Positions 8,035 to 16,538 of a DNA stretch of 64,000 bases are shown here, one piece after another. Numbering within the stretch: the first letter of the stretch is position 1; each line of letters opens with the position of its first letter. The stretch is from contig NZ_CP045644.1 of the NCBI RefSeq assembly GCF_009498455.1, positions 4,219,001 through 4,283,000 of the forward strand, read 5' to 3'. The notes beneath the pieces were generated by a model, which worked only from the letters and a program-made list of their open reading frames with translations, made no database searches and was not told the origin of the DNA. A program made the translations under genes and the position numbers. The DNA is from Variovorax paradoxus. Its GTDB lineage: Bacteria > Pseudomonadota > Gammaproteobacteria > Burkholderiales > Burkholderiaceae_C.

Positions 8035-8418
8035 ATGACTTTTCCCAGAGCCGCTCTCAAGTCGGCTGCCGCAGGTCTCGTGGCTGTCGGCGCCTTGTTG
8101 ACCGTTGCATCCGCCAACGCGGGCACCAGCTGGTCCATCGGCGTGAACCTGCCCGGCGTGGTCGTGGGTGAGCCCGCACCGGTCTATTACGAGCCGGCGC
8201 CTGTCTACTCGCGGCCGGCCCCGACCTACTACCAGCCCGCACAGCCGGTCTACTCCGCCCCGGCACCGGTCTACTACGAGCCCAACGCTCGTTGGGAGGA
8301 GCGCCGCGCGCAACGGTGGGAAGAGCGCCGCGCGCAACGTTGGGAAGAGCGCCGTGAATGGCGTCGCCGGCAATGGGAGCGCGAGCAGCACCGCCGTTAC
8401 GACGAGGATCGCGATTGA
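8035..8418 (+). CDS. Small secreted protein with Pro/Tyr-rich and RWEERRAQ repeats
   Basis: A 127-residue exported protein. Residues 1-29 form a Sec signal peptide ending ASANA. Residues 47-83 are a low-complexity stretch of PAPVYY-like units of the kind found in small PXPV-repeat proteins of Burkholderiales. Residues 87-108 hold three copies of the octapeptide RWEERRAQ (the third partly diverged), encoded by a 24-bp tandem repeat, and the tail is strongly charged. A good Shine-Dalgarno (AAGGAG) precedes the ATG. No enzymatic motif is visible; it is probably an envelope or surface protein. It is divergent from the LacI operon and convergent with the amidohydrolase gene. Confidence 0.82.
   Translation: MTFPRAALKSAAAGLVAVGALLTVASANAGTSWSIGVNLPGVVVGEPAPVYYEPAPVYSRPAPTYYQPAQPVYSAPAPVYYEPNARWEERRAQRWEERRAQRWEERREWRRRQWEREQHRRYDEDRD
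8293..8360 (+). repeat. 24-bp tandem repeat inside the small secreted protein gene
   Basis: Three in-frame 24-bp units (8293-8316, 8317-8340, 8341-8360 partial) encode RWEERRAQ. The units differ at only a few third positions, so copy number could vary between strains without breaking the frame. Confidence 0.8.
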
Positions 8419-8484
8419 CGTTGCTGACAGCGTCGGTCCGCGCGAGTCTGCCGCGAAGCCGCTGCAGCAAGCGCGGCTCGGGCT

Positions 8485-9951
8485 TCAGGACGTGAGGGTT
8501 TCCTTCGCCGCGGCGCGAATCCGGTCTGCCGATTGCCGCGCGCGCCCCATGATGCCGCGCGTGTCGTAGGCGAGCAGCCGCCCGTTGCGCTTCACGATGC
8601 GGCCGTCGACCATCACGGTGTCGACGTTGGCGGCGCTGCCGCTTTGCACGATCGCCGTCTCGACGTTGCCGACCGGGCCCATGTTCAGGTCCTGCGTGCG
8701 CACCAGGATGATGTCGGCGCGCTTGCCTTCGGTGATCGAGCCGGTGACGTCGCCCAGCCCCATGGCGATGGCGCCGTTGAGGGTCGCCATCTCGATCGCC
8801 TCGGGCACGCCGACCGCCTTCGCCTGCGCGCTCGGCGTGCCGGCCCATGGCACGCCCAGGTTCCAGGTGAAGCGCATGGCCTCGAACATGTCGGGTGGCG
8901 CGATGGAGGTTGCATCGCTCGACAGCGAGATGGTCAGGCCCGCGTTGCGCATCGCGAAGAGGGCGGCACGCGCGTCGCCGGTGCTGCTGAGCCGCAGCTC
9001 GGAATGCGTGGCAAAGGACAGCGGCGTTTTCGTGCGTGCCATGGCCGCGAGGTCGGCGGTGCTGGCGGGCACGTAGTGCGCGAGCATGAAATCCGGGCCG
9101 AGGTAGCCGCGCCGTTCGTAGTCGACCGCATCGACGTTGTTCGGTGCCTCCTGCGGCGCGTGGATCGCAACGGGCAATCCGCTGGCCTTGGCGGCCTTCA
9201 TCTCTTCGTGGAACACGGCGTCGGTGCTCTGCTGGGGGCCGCGCAGGTTCAGCCCCAGGTGCACCAGCCCGTCGAAAGGCGAGCGCTCGCCGAACCATTC
9301 GCGCCGCACGCGCGCCAGGTCGTCGTAGCGGTTGATCTCGTCGGCGGGCATCTTGTCGACGTGGCCGTAGGCATAGCGGGCGCGCAGCAGCGAGTGCCGG
9401 TGCGCCCGCAGTTCGGCATCGGCATGGGCCGGCGAGCGCGTGTTGTGCGACCAGTTGTGCACGGTGGTCGTGCCGCCGTTCGCCAGCTCGGCGAAGCCCA
9501 GCATCACGCTGTTGTAGAAGTCGTCGGGCGTGTACAGGGTCGAGGTCGCGTTCTTGGCGGGGTAGTACGAGAACCCGCCGTCGCGCGCGGTGAAGCTGCG
9601 GCCGATGGCGCTCCACATGTGATAGTGCGAATTGACGAAGCCCGGCATGACGATCATGTCGGTCGCATCGATGACCTCCGTGCCGGCCGGTGCACTCAGG
9701 CCCCGCCCGATCTTCTCGATCACGCCGTTGCGGACCCACACGTCGGCACGCGGCAGCACACCCTTGGCGCGGTCGACCGTGATGACCGCGCCGTTGCGGA
9801 TCAGGTAATTGCCGCGTCGAAGGCCGGGCGATGCGGGCGCGCGCGCCGTGCGGGCCGACACCGACGCCGAGCCGACGAGCGCCGGCGCACCGGTGGCGGC
9901 GACCATCAGCGCCCCTGCAAAACGGGTGAAGTCTCTTTTGGTTGTTTGCAT
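8485..9951 (-). CDS. Exported amidohydrolase-family protein (ATZ/TRZ-like)
   Basis: A 488-residue metal-dependent amidohydrolase. The N-terminus MQTTKRDFTRFAG followed by a hydrophobic stretch resembles a Tat signal with a Lys-Arg variant, suggesting export. The metal site begins with HxH in NSHYHMW. Downstream motifs include the lysine-free HAPQEAPN region, TLSLSSDAT with the terminal metal Asp, and the C-terminal strand GSITEGKRADIILV. Families with this order deaminate or dechlorinate N-heterocycles (atrazine chlorohydrolase, S-adenosylhomocysteine deaminase), but an exported member could have another amide or cyclic substrate. It lies 61 bp after the TSUP transporter gene, at the end of the AraC-flanked cluster. 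Confidence 0.88.
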   Translation of the reverse strand: MQTTKRDFTRFAGALMVAATGAPALVGSASVSARTARAPASPGLRRGNYLIRNGAVITVDRAKGVLPRADVWVRNGVIEKIGRGLSAPAGTEVIDATDMIVMPGFVNSHYHMWSAIGRSFTARDGGFSYYPAKNATSTLYTPDDFYNSVMLGFAELANGGTTTVHNWSHNTRSPAHADAELRAHRHSLLRARYAYGHVDKMPADEINRYDDLARVRREWFGERSPFDGLVHLGLNLRGPQQSTDAVFHEEMKAAKASGLPVAIHAPQEAPNNVDAVDYERRGYLGPDFMLAHYVPASTADLAAMARTKTPLSFATHSELRLSSTGDARAALFAMRNAGLTISLSSDATSIAPPDMFEAMRFTWNLGVPWAGTPSAQAKAVGVPEAIEMATLNGAIAMGLGDVTGSITEGKRADIILVRTQDLNMGPVGNVETAIVQSGSAANVDTVMVDGRIVKRNGRLLAYDTRGIMGRARQSADRIRAAAKETLTS

Positions 9952-10012
9952 GTCCAGACCCAGTGGTTGCCAGTGATTGAAGTGATGGAAAGAAGAGGAA
10001 GCGAAAGCCCGC

Positions 10013-10777
10013 TCAATACGCCTTGAGAAGAAACGCCGCGGTCATCGCCAGCCCCGTCAACACGACGAAGCCGCGCACCACCTCGGGCTTCAGTCGCCGT
10101 GCGAGCATGCCGCCGGCATAGCCACCCACCGTGGCGCCAAGGGCCATCCACAGCGCGTAGGTCCAGACGATCGCGCCGCTGGCCGCGTAGATCGCGACGG
10201 CGATCAGCGTCAGGATCGCGGAGACGAAGTTCTTGATGCCGTTCATGCGCCCCATGTCGGTGTGCCCCAGCGCGCCGAGCACGGCGAGCAGCAGAATGCC
10301 GAGGCCACCGTTGAAGTAGCCGCCATAGACCGCGACCGCGACGATGCCCAGGTCGGCGATCCAATGGCCTCGTGGCTTGTGGTTGTTGTCGGCGGTAGCG
10401 AGCCTGCGGCGCACCAGACCGGGTCCGATCGCGAAGAGCAGCGTCGCGGCCAGCAGCAGCCACGGCACGATGCGGGCAAAGGCATGGTTCGAGGTCGACA
10501 GCAGCAGCGCCGCACCGGCCGCGCCGCCGAGCACCGACAGCACGCCCAGCCGCAGGAGCGAAGGCGACATCGGGCCCGACAGTTCCTTGCGCAATGCCCA
10601 GGCACCGGCCAGGTAGCCCGGCAGCAGCGCGGCGGTTCCGGTGGCGTTGGCCGACACCAGCGGCACGCCGACCATCGCCAGTGCCGGCAGCGTCAGGAAG
10701 CTGCCGCCGCCCGCCACGGCATTGAGCGCACCGGCCAGGGCCGCGGCGCCGCCGAGCAGCGCCCCGTCGAGCAGCAT
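10013..10777 (-). CDS. TSUP (TauE/SafE) family anion exporter
   Basis: A 254-residue integral membrane protein with about eight hydrophobic segments and the family repeat GxxxAxxN near the N-terminus (GALNAVAGGGSFLTLPAL) and again in YGGYFNGGLGILLLAV. TSUP members move sulfite, sulfoacetate or other small anions across the inner membrane. The ATG at 10777 shares one base with the stop of the MFS gene (TGATG), so the two transporters are co-translated. The substrate is not evident; a neighbouring MFS importer and exported hydrolase suggest handling of an organic acid or a sulfonated compound. Confidence 0.85.
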   Translation of the reverse strand: MLLDGALLGGAAALAGALNAVAGGGSFLTLPALAMVGVPLVSANATGTAALLPGYLAGAWALRKELSGPMSPSLLRLGVLSVLGGAAGAALLLSTSNHAFARIVPWLLLAATLLFAIGPGLVRRRLATADNNHKPRGHWIADLGIVAVAVYGGYFNGGLGILLLAVLGALGHTDMGRMNGIKNFVSAILTLIAVAIYAASGAIVWTYALWMALGATVGGYAGGMLARRLKPEVVRGFVVLTGLAMTAAFLLKAY

Positions 10778-12030
10778 CACGGCTTGCGCGCCGGCAGCGA
10801 CATGCGGTCGGTGTGCAGCAGCAGCGTGAGCCCCACACCGACGGCAGCCAGCAGCGTGATCTGCACCAGCCCGGCCGTGCTCCAGCCAAAGCGCGAAGCG
10901 ATGCCGCCGATGACGAAGCCCGCGACCGCACCCGCGCCGTACAGCGTGGTGACGAACACGCCCGTGGCGCGGCTCGTGAGCGAGGCATGCACCGCCTTGA
11001 TGTGATACCCCGCCAGGTTCACGTACAGCACGCCGCTCACCACGAAGCCCCACGCGAAGGACAGCGCCGACTGCACCACCATGTCGGTCGGTCCCGAGAA
11101 CATCAGGAAGCCCAGCAGGCCGGTGCCCACGAAGCTTGCCGAGAGCACGAGCTTGGGATGGAAGCGGTCGCCGAGCCAGCCGCCGAAGATCGATGCGAAC
11201 ACACCGAAACCGAAGGTGCTCATCACGCGGCCGGTGTCCGCCGGCGTGTAGTGCAGGTGCTCGCGCAGGAAGGTCGGGTACATGCCGAGGTAGCCGTAGA
11301 TGCAGAGCCCGCCGATGACGCTCATGCCGGTCAGCAGGGCCGTGTTGCGGTTCCACAGCGTGGTGGCACCGCGCTGGTCGGTGCGCCCGCCGGTGGCCGC
11401 CACGTTCTCGGTCATGCGCTTGCTCACGGTGAGCGCGATGATCGCCATGGCCGCGAAGCCCGCCACGCCGAACACGATGAGCGGCAGGCGCCAGTCGCGC
11501 TCGACGCCGATCAGATGGCCGCCGAGCAGCGGTCCCAGGATCGCGCCAATGCCGAAAGAGAAGTTGATGGCGCCCACAGCGGTGGCCCGGTAGCGCGCGA
11601 AGTAGCTCGCCGCGATGGCGATCACCACCGTCAGTTGCATCGCCTCGCCAATGCCGGTGACGGCCCGGTAGACGATCATGTCGGCGAAGCCGTGCGAGTA
11701 AGCGGCCAGCAGCGTGCCCAGCGAGAAGATCGCAATGCCGATCTGCAATACCGTCTTGCGCGACAGCCGCGCCAGCAGGTAGCCCGTGGGAACGCCGGCC
11801 ACGGCCATGCCCAGCGTGAAGATGGTCGACAGCAGGCCGGTGTCTGCCAGGCTGAAGCCGAACTCCTTGCGCACGTCGGCGGCGATGAGCGGAAAGATCT
11901 GCCGGTCCATCGCGTTGAGCGCGTACGAGGCGAGCAGCACCAGGAACATGCCGATCTCCAGCGCAGTGATGGGCGCCTCGCGGCGCGCGCCACCGGCGGC
12001 CGGGGAAATGACGGAGGTTGAGGAATGCAC
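10777..12030 (-). CDS. MFS transporter
   Basis: A 417-residue major facilitator permease with twelve predicted hydrophobic segments. The N-terminal half has ALNAMDRQIFPLIAADVRKE and the loop YLLARLSRKTVLQIG (a G-x-L-a-D-r-x-g-R-r-like motif A), the centre has GAILGPLLGGHLIG, and the second half repeats the pattern (GVFASIFGGWLGDRFHPKLVL). This resembles the ACS (anion:cation symporter) or metabolite:H+ symporter type. The GTG start at 12030 is preceded by AAGGAG with a 9-nt spacer, which is why it was chosen over longer frames. Likely imports the compound degraded by this cluster. Confidence 0.9.
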   Translation of the reverse strand: MHSSTSVISPAAGGARREAPITALEIGMFLVLLASYALNAMDRQIFPLIAADVRKEFGFSLADTGLLSTIFTLGMAVAGVPTGYLLARLSRKTVLQIGIAIFSLGTLLAAYSHGFADMIVYRAVTGIGEAMQLTVVIAIAASYFARYRATAVGAINFSFGIGAILGPLLGGHLIGVERDWRLPLIVFGVAGFAAMAIIALTVSKRMTENVAATGGRTDQRGATTLWNRNTALLTGMSVIGGLCIYGYLGMYPTFLREHLHYTPADTGRVMSTFGFGVFASIFGGWLGDRFHPKLVLSASFVGTGLLGFLMFSGPTDMVVQSALSFAWGFVVSGVLYVNLAGYHIKAVHASLTSRATGVFVTTLYGAGAVAGFVIGGIASRFGWSTAGLVQITLLAAVGVGLTLLLHTDRMSLPARKP

Positions 12031-12113
12031 GTGTCGTCTCCTTCTCGTCGAGCGAGAAATCTGTTTGTTGTTCGTTCGTTGCACGGGGTCGCCGGCGCTG
12101 TGCCGGCGAAGGG

Positions 12114-13001
12114 TCACGCCGCGGTGCCTGCGGGGCTTGCGGCGCCGTACCAGTCGAGGATCTGCTCGCCGGTCATGAAGGCCACGTCGTCGTGTTGCTG
12201 GATGTGTGCCAGCGCCTCGCGGAAGTAGCGCAGGCGGTGCGGCGCGCCCATGATGTACGGATGCACCACCAGCGCCATGACGCGGGCCGAATCTTTCGCG
12301 TCTGCGTAGAGCTGTTCGAACTGGTCGATGGCGCGGTCGCGGTACTCGCTGGCCTTGTGGTGCTGGATGAGCATCATCGCCACGTCGTTGCATTCCTGCG
12401 TGTAGGGCACGTTCACGATCGAGCCGCCGTCGCGCGTCTTCAGCCGCACGGGTTGGTCGTCGAGCACCCAGTCGCACACGTACTCGTAGCCCTGCTCGGC
12501 CAGGATGTCCGGTGTGTGCCAGGTCTCGGTGAGCCCCGGGCCGAGCCAGCCGCGCGGGCGCTTGCCGGTGTAGGCGCGGATGGCTTCGGTGGTCTTGGCG
12601 ATGTCCTCGACCTCGTCGGGCACCTTCTGCATGTTGCGCTGCCCGAAGCCGTGGCCGATGAACTCCCACTGGCGCTCTTTTGCCGCCTTGGCGATGGGCT
12701 CGTAGGCGCCGATGGCCGACCCGTTGATGGCGAGCGTGGCGTTGATGCCGAGCGCGTCGATCACTTCGAGCATGCGCCAGAAGCCGACGCGGTTGCCGTA
12801 CTCGTGCCAGGCCCAGTTCGGAATGTCGGGCATCGGCGAGCCGCCCGCCGGTGGCGTCAGCACCGTGCGGGGCATGGTCTCGTCGATGTTCCATTCCTCG
12901 ACGTTGACGATCACCCAGACGGCCAGCCGCTTGCCGCCGGGCAGCTTCAGTGCGGGGCGGTCCGCGATGGACGAGTACGAGATGCGTTCGAGTGGTTTCA
13001 T
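12114..13001 (-). CDS. Polysaccharide deacetylase-family (PuuE-type) hydrolase
   Basis: A 295-residue NodB-homology (CE4 fold) protein of the type that includes cofactor-poor allantoinase PuuE and related amide hydrolases rather than true chitin deacetylases. The opening strand IVNVEEWN carries acidic residues at the usual Asp-Asp metal position. The region FIGHGFGQRNMQ supplies the histidine motif, LGPGLTETWHTPDIL follows, and VMALVVHPYIMG provides the late His. The cluster contains an FAA hydrolase, an amidohydrolase and transporters, which fits C-N or C-C bond hydrolysis of a small molecule and not cell-wall modification. The substrate is unknown. Confidence 0.85.
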   Translation of the reverse strand: MKPLERISYSSIADRPALKLPGGKRLAVWVIVNVEEWNIDETMPRTVLTPPAGGSPMPDIPNWAWHEYGNRVGFWRMLEVIDALGINATLAINGSAIGAYEPIAKAAKERQWEFIGHGFGQRNMQKVPDEVEDIAKTTEAIRAYTGKRPRGWLGPGLTETWHTPDILAEQGYEYVCDWVLDDQPVRLKTRDGGSIVNVPYTQECNDVAMMLIQHHKASEYRDRAIDQFEQLYADAKDSARVMALVVHPYIMGAPHRLRYFREALAHIQQHDDVAFMTGEQILDWYGAASPAGTAA

Positions 13002-13029
13002 GGGGTCTCCGTGTGCTGCTGTTGCGGGC

Positions 13030-13749
13030 TCAGACGATCTCGACCTGCAGGGGCGCGAGCCCGTCGATGCGGCCGGTGAGCTTGTCGCCGCGTTGCACCG
13101 GTCCGACCCCTTCGGGCGTGCCGGTGAAGATCAGGTCGCCGGGCAGCAGGCGGTATTGCTTCGAGAGCTCGCTGACGATTTCATGGACGTTCCAGATCAT
13201 CTTTTCGAGCACCGAGTCTTGCCGCACCGCGCCGTTCACCGAGAGGTTGAGCGTTCCCGATCGGATGTGCCCGACCTTCGCCACCGGATGGATCGGGCCG
13301 CAGGGCGCCGAGTGGTCGAACGACTTGCCCTGTTCCCACGGCAGGCCGCGCTTGTTGCATTCGCGCTGGCGGTCACGCCGGGTCATGTCCAGGCCTGCGG
13401 CGTAGCCAAAGACGTGGTCCAGCGCGTCTTCGGGCGACACGTTCGATGCATCGCTGCCGATGGCCACGACGAGTTCGAACTCGAACTGGAAGTCGTCCGT
13501 CAGCGTGGGGTAGGGCACGCGCCCGTCGGTCACCACCGAGTCGGACGGCTTCTGGAAGAAGAACGGCGGATCGCGCTCGTCGCCTTCCTTCATCTCCCGG
13601 ATGTGGGCCAGGTAGTTGCGGCCCACGCAGTAGACGCGGCGCACCGGAAAGCGCTGGTCGCTGCCCACGATGTCGATGGAGACGGGCTGGACTTGAAGGG
13701 CGTCGCTACGGGTATCGGTCGCGCGTTCGGCCGTCGGATGGAGGGGCAT
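13030..13749 (-). CDS. Fumarylacetoacetate hydrolase-family protein (fumarylpyruvate hydrolase-like)
   Basis: A 239-residue FAH-superfamily enzyme. SDQRFPVRRVYCVGRNY and PPFFFQKPSDSVV at the N-terminal side are strongly reminiscent of NagK-type fumarylpyruvate hydrolases of gentisate pathways (from memory of the family). The central ELVVAIG and HVFGYAAGLDMTRRD carry the metal-binding acidic residues, and FTGTPEGVGPV is the late conserved loop. These enzymes hydrolyse acylpyruvates to pyruvate and an acid. No gentisate dioxygenase is in the window, so the exact substrate is uncertain. First gene of the - strand cluster, divergent from the AraC regulator. Confidence 0.88.
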   Translation of the reverse strand: MPLHPTAERATDTRSDALQVQPVSIDIVGSDQRFPVRRVYCVGRNYLAHIREMKEGDERDPPFFFQKPSDSVVTDGRVPYPTLTDDFQFEFELVVAIGSDASNVSPEDALDHVFGYAAGLDMTRRDRQRECNKRGLPWEQGKSFDHSAPCGPIHPVAKVGHIRSGTLNLSVNGAVRQDSVLEKMIWNVHEIVSELSKQYRLLPGDLIFTGTPEGVGPVQRGDKLTGRIDGLAPLQVEIV

Positions 13750-13825
13750 GGGTTTGTCTCTCTGGAAGGTTGGGTAAGGAGTGGCTAGAGTCTAGGAACG
13801 AGGCCTTCTCACCTCAACGCGCAGG

Positions 13826-13852
13826 CTTGCGCAAAGATATGCAATCCTTGCG
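13826..13852. promoter_or_regulatory. Direct repeats, candidate AraC-family binding site
   Basis: CTTGCG occurs at 13826-13831 and again at 13847-13852, 21 bp apart, which is two helical turns on the same face. AraC-family activators commonly bind such direct repeats. The site sits 20 bp before the AraC start and 77 bp upstream of the divergent FAA hydrolase start. Confidence 0.4.
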
Positions 13853-13871
13853 ATCCTGAGATCGACGCTTC

Positions 13872-14849
13872 ATGCCACCCACGCCTTCCTCCGACGAATT
13901 CGTGCCGCCGCCCCGCGCCGGTGCCGCGCGTGCCGCCATCAGCAACTACACGATGGCGGCGCGGGCACAGCGCGCCTATTTCGGCATTCATGACCAGAGC
14001 AACTGCCTGCCGAATCCGGTGCCGCACCGGCACGAGTACTTCCAGATCTACGTCAACACGCGGGGCGAAACCACGCACTACATCGGCGGCAACCAGCGCG
14101 CCATCGGCGCGGGCACGGTGAGCTTCGTGCTGCCCTTCCTGGTGCACTACATCCCGAACGCGGCCGATGGCGTGTTCCACGTGATCAACATCAGCAAGGA
14201 CTACCTGCTGCCGGCACTGGACCTCGATGTGTTCGAGCTGTCGGAGGTGCCGCTGTCCCGCGCGCCCGAGCTCGCGCCGTTCCGCTTCCAGCATTGCCTG
14301 GACTTTCGTTTCGACGAGAGCGAGACCCAGCAACTCCAGGACCTGTGCGAACGCATGGCGCAGGAGGCACAACGCGCACCGGGCGAAGACACCGCCAGCC
14401 ACCTGCTGATTCGCAGCCATCTGCTGCACCTGATCGGCATGGTGTGGCGGCGCTACGGCGAGGCGTTTCGCAACTGCGAGGCGCAGGGGCTGGCCCTGCA
14501 GTCGTACCGGCCGGCGGTGCTGCGCTGCATCCGTTACATCAGCCGCAACCTCGCGCAGGAGCTGAACCTGGCGGATGCGGCGCATGCGAGCCATGTGTCG
14601 CCCACGCACCTGGCCCACCTGCTGAAGAGCGAAACGGGCAAGACCTTCCTGGAGCTGGTGACCGAACGCCGGATCGAGCGCGCCAAGACGCTGCTGGTGT
14701 TCACCGGCGCCTCCGCGGCGGAGATCGGCGAGAGCACCGGCTTCGGCGAGCCCACGCAGTTCGCGCGCCGTTTCGGACAGATCGTGGGGGCGACGCCTTC
14801 CGCGTACCGGCGGCAATTTCAGCGGGGCGGGAATCGGACGTGGGACTGA
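13872..14849 (+). CDS. AraC family transcriptional regulator
   Basis: A 325-residue regulator. The N-terminal part is a cupin-like sensing domain (PHRHEYFQIYVNTRGETTHYI is the metal/ligand strand region, paraphrased here as its HxHxxxQ core). The C-terminal ~100 residues are a double helix-turn-helix: LNLADAAHASHVSPTHLAHL followed by ERAKTLLVFTG and GFGEPTQFARRFGQ with the terminal PSAYRR. It is transcribed divergently from the FAA hydrolase-PuuE-MFS-TSUP-amidohydrolase cluster and probably activates it in response to its substrate. Confidence 0.92.
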   Translation: MPPTPSSDEFVPPPRAGAARAAISNYTMAARAQRAYFGIHDQSNCLPNPVPHRHEYFQIYVNTRGETTHYIGGNQRAIGAGTVSFVLPFLVHYIPNAADGVFHVINISKDYLLPALDLDVFELSEVPLSRAPELAPFRFQHCLDFRFDESETQQLQDLCERMAQEAQRAPGEDTASHLLIRSHLLHLIGMVWRRYGEAFRNCEAQGLALQSYRPAVLRCIRYISRNLAQELNLADAAHASHVSPTHLAHLLKSETGKTFLELVTERRIERAKTLLVFTGASAAEIGESTGFGEPTQFARRFGQIVGATPSAYRRQFQRGGNRTWD

Positions 14850-15016
14850 CGGGCGTGGTGCTTTGGGGCATGCCCGATGACAGGCGGCCGCATCGCATCT
14901 CCGTTCGACAAGTCGACTTCGACGCATGAAATTCCTGCCGCATAGGACTTTGGTCCCATGCGCGCGGCAAGCAGCCCTTCTAGAGTCGCGCGGCCGATCC
15001 GGCTTCAAGGCGCTCT

Positions 15017-16480
15017 ATGTCCACTGCTTTCATGCGAACGAAATTCCTGCCCGGCCTGCTGGCCGCATGTCTCCTGAGCGCCTGCGGCGGCTCCGACGGT
15101 GTCGGTGCGGCCGCACCGCTGTTTGTTTCGCCGGCCCCGAGCGATCCGGTCGTGCCTGTTGCGCCGCCCGTTGCGCCGCCCGTTGCACCGCCTGTGAAGC
15201 CCACCTTCGGCGCGCAGGTCTCGTTCGGCGACAGCCTGTCCGACGTCGGCACTTACGCGGTCGGCGCGGTCAAGACGCTGGGCGGCGGGACCTTCACCGT
15301 CAACGGCGACCACACCGCGATCGATGCGTCGCTGACCGGCAAGACCTGGACCGCGGTGCTGGCCGCGCGCCTGGGCCTGGCGGTGCCCTGTGCGGCGCAG
15401 ACCGGACTGGACGGCGACGCCGCCTCAGGCTTTGCGGTGCCGGTGGAAAACCACGCGGGTTGCCTGGGGTACGCCCAGGGCGGTGCGCGCGTCACCCATC
15501 CAGTGGGGCCGGGCAACAAGCTCACCGGCAGCGCGCTGGGCGCGTTGACCGTGCCGGTCGTCACGCAGATCGCCAACCACCTGGCCCTCTCCGGCGGCCG
15601 ATTCAAGGCAGACGACATGGTGCTGGTGATGGCGGGCGGCAACGACGTGCTGCTCGAACTGGCCGCGTTGAATGCTGCCGTTCAGGGCGCGGGAACGAGC
15701 GTTGGCAGCACGGTGTATGTCAGCACGCTGGTGGAGTTGTTGGCGGCCGGTGCCACCCATCCGACGGCGGCTGCGCAGGCGATCAGCGCGGCCGTCGCCA
15801 CCGCGCAAGCCACGCCGGGCAGCACTGCCGCCAGCGTGCTCCAGGCCGCCGTTGGCGCGGCTGTCGTGCAACCTGGCAATTCGGCCGTGAGCGCGCCTGC
15901 CGTGTATGGGCCGATGGTGGAGAAGGCGCAGGACGATGCCGCGATTGCAGGCGTTGCCGCGGGCAACGCCTACTTCAATGCCCACGCGCCGGACCTCGTG
16001 GACCGCATGACCACGGCCGGCGCCGAACTGGCTGCGCTGGTAAAAGACCAGATCCTCGGAAAGGGCGCGCAGTTCGTCGTCGTCAACAACCTGCCGGATG
16101 TCGCCGGGACACCGGCCGGCCGCGAAGAATCGGCCGGAGGCCAGCGCTTGATCGCGGCGATGGTCCAGGCTTTCAATGCGCAGCTGGACACCGCCTTGTC
16201 GGGCGACGCCCGCGTGCTGCTCGTGGACGCCCATGCGCTGAGCCGGGAAACTGCTGCCAACCCGGCCGGCTACGGGCTCACCAACGTCACCGACACCGCC
16301 TGCGACCTGAACGCCGCGAGGAATCCGCTGCAGAGTTCGCTGGCCTGCAACGGATCCAACCTGAAGCCCGGCGACGTGAGCCACTACGCCTATGCCGACG
16401 AGATCCACCCGACGCCGTACTACCACGCGCTGCTGGCTGGGTACGTGGCGCAGAAGATGGCGCAGCGCGGGTGGTTGTAG
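15017..16480 (+). CDS. Lipoprotein SGNH/GDSL-family esterase
   Basis: A 487-residue secreted hydrolase. The signal peptide ends in a lipobox (L20-S-A-C23), so it is likely anchored to the envelope through Cys23. A Pro/Val linker with three VAPP units (about 48-60) follows. The catalytic SGNH blocks are complete: nucleophile Ser73 in FGDSLSDVG, GGND at 207-210, and the Asp461/His464 pair in DEIHP. No beta-barrel domain follows, unlike EstA-type autotransporters. It would hydrolyse esters at the cell surface or in the periplasm. A hairpin lies just after it (16514-16531). Confidence 0.9.
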   Translation: MSTAFMRTKFLPGLLAACLLSACGGSDGVGAAAPLFVSPAPSDPVVPVAPPVAPPVAPPVKPTFGAQVSFGDSLSDVGTYAVGAVKTLGGGTFTVNGDHTAIDASLTGKTWTAVLAARLGLAVPCAAQTGLDGDAASGFAVPVENHAGCLGYAQGGARVTHPVGPGNKLTGSALGALTVPVVTQIANHLALSGGRFKADDMVLVMAGGNDVLLELAALNAAVQGAGTSVGSTVYVSTLVELLAAGATHPTAAAQAISAAVATAQATPGSTAASVLQAAVGAAVVQPGNSAVSAPAVYGPMVEKAQDDAAIAGVAAGNAYFNAHAPDLVDRMTTAGAELAALVKDQILGKGAQFVVVNNLPDVAGTPAGREESAGGQRLIAAMVQAFNAQLDTALSGDARVLLVDAHALSRETAANPAGYGLTNVTDTACDLNAARNPLQSSLACNGSNLKPGDVSHYAYADEIHPTPYYHALLAGYVAQKMAQRGWL

Positions 16481-16513
16481 TAAGACAGAGGGCCGGCGCC
16501 AGGAGGCCGGCTC

Positions 16514-16531
16514 GCGGCGGTGGACCGCCGC
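16514..16531. terminator. Hairpin between convergent genes
   Basis: GCGGCGGT (16514-16521) and ACCGCCGC (16524-16531) form a perfect inverted repeat; a 4-nt TGGA loop leaves a 7-bp GC-rich stem. It sits in the 58-bp space between the GDSL gene (+) and the M20 gene (-). No T-run is present. Confidence 0.4.
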
Positions 16532-16538
16532 AGCGGGA

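Noticed and set aside
8293..8360. Tandem 24-bp units, considered as a CRISPR-like array
   Set aside because: There are no spacers, the units are in frame and encode RWEERRAQ in a secreted protein.
15017..16480. GDSL protein as an EstA-type autotransporter
   Set aside because: No C-terminal beta-barrel follows; the protein ends shortly after the catalytic DxxH and starts with a lipobox.
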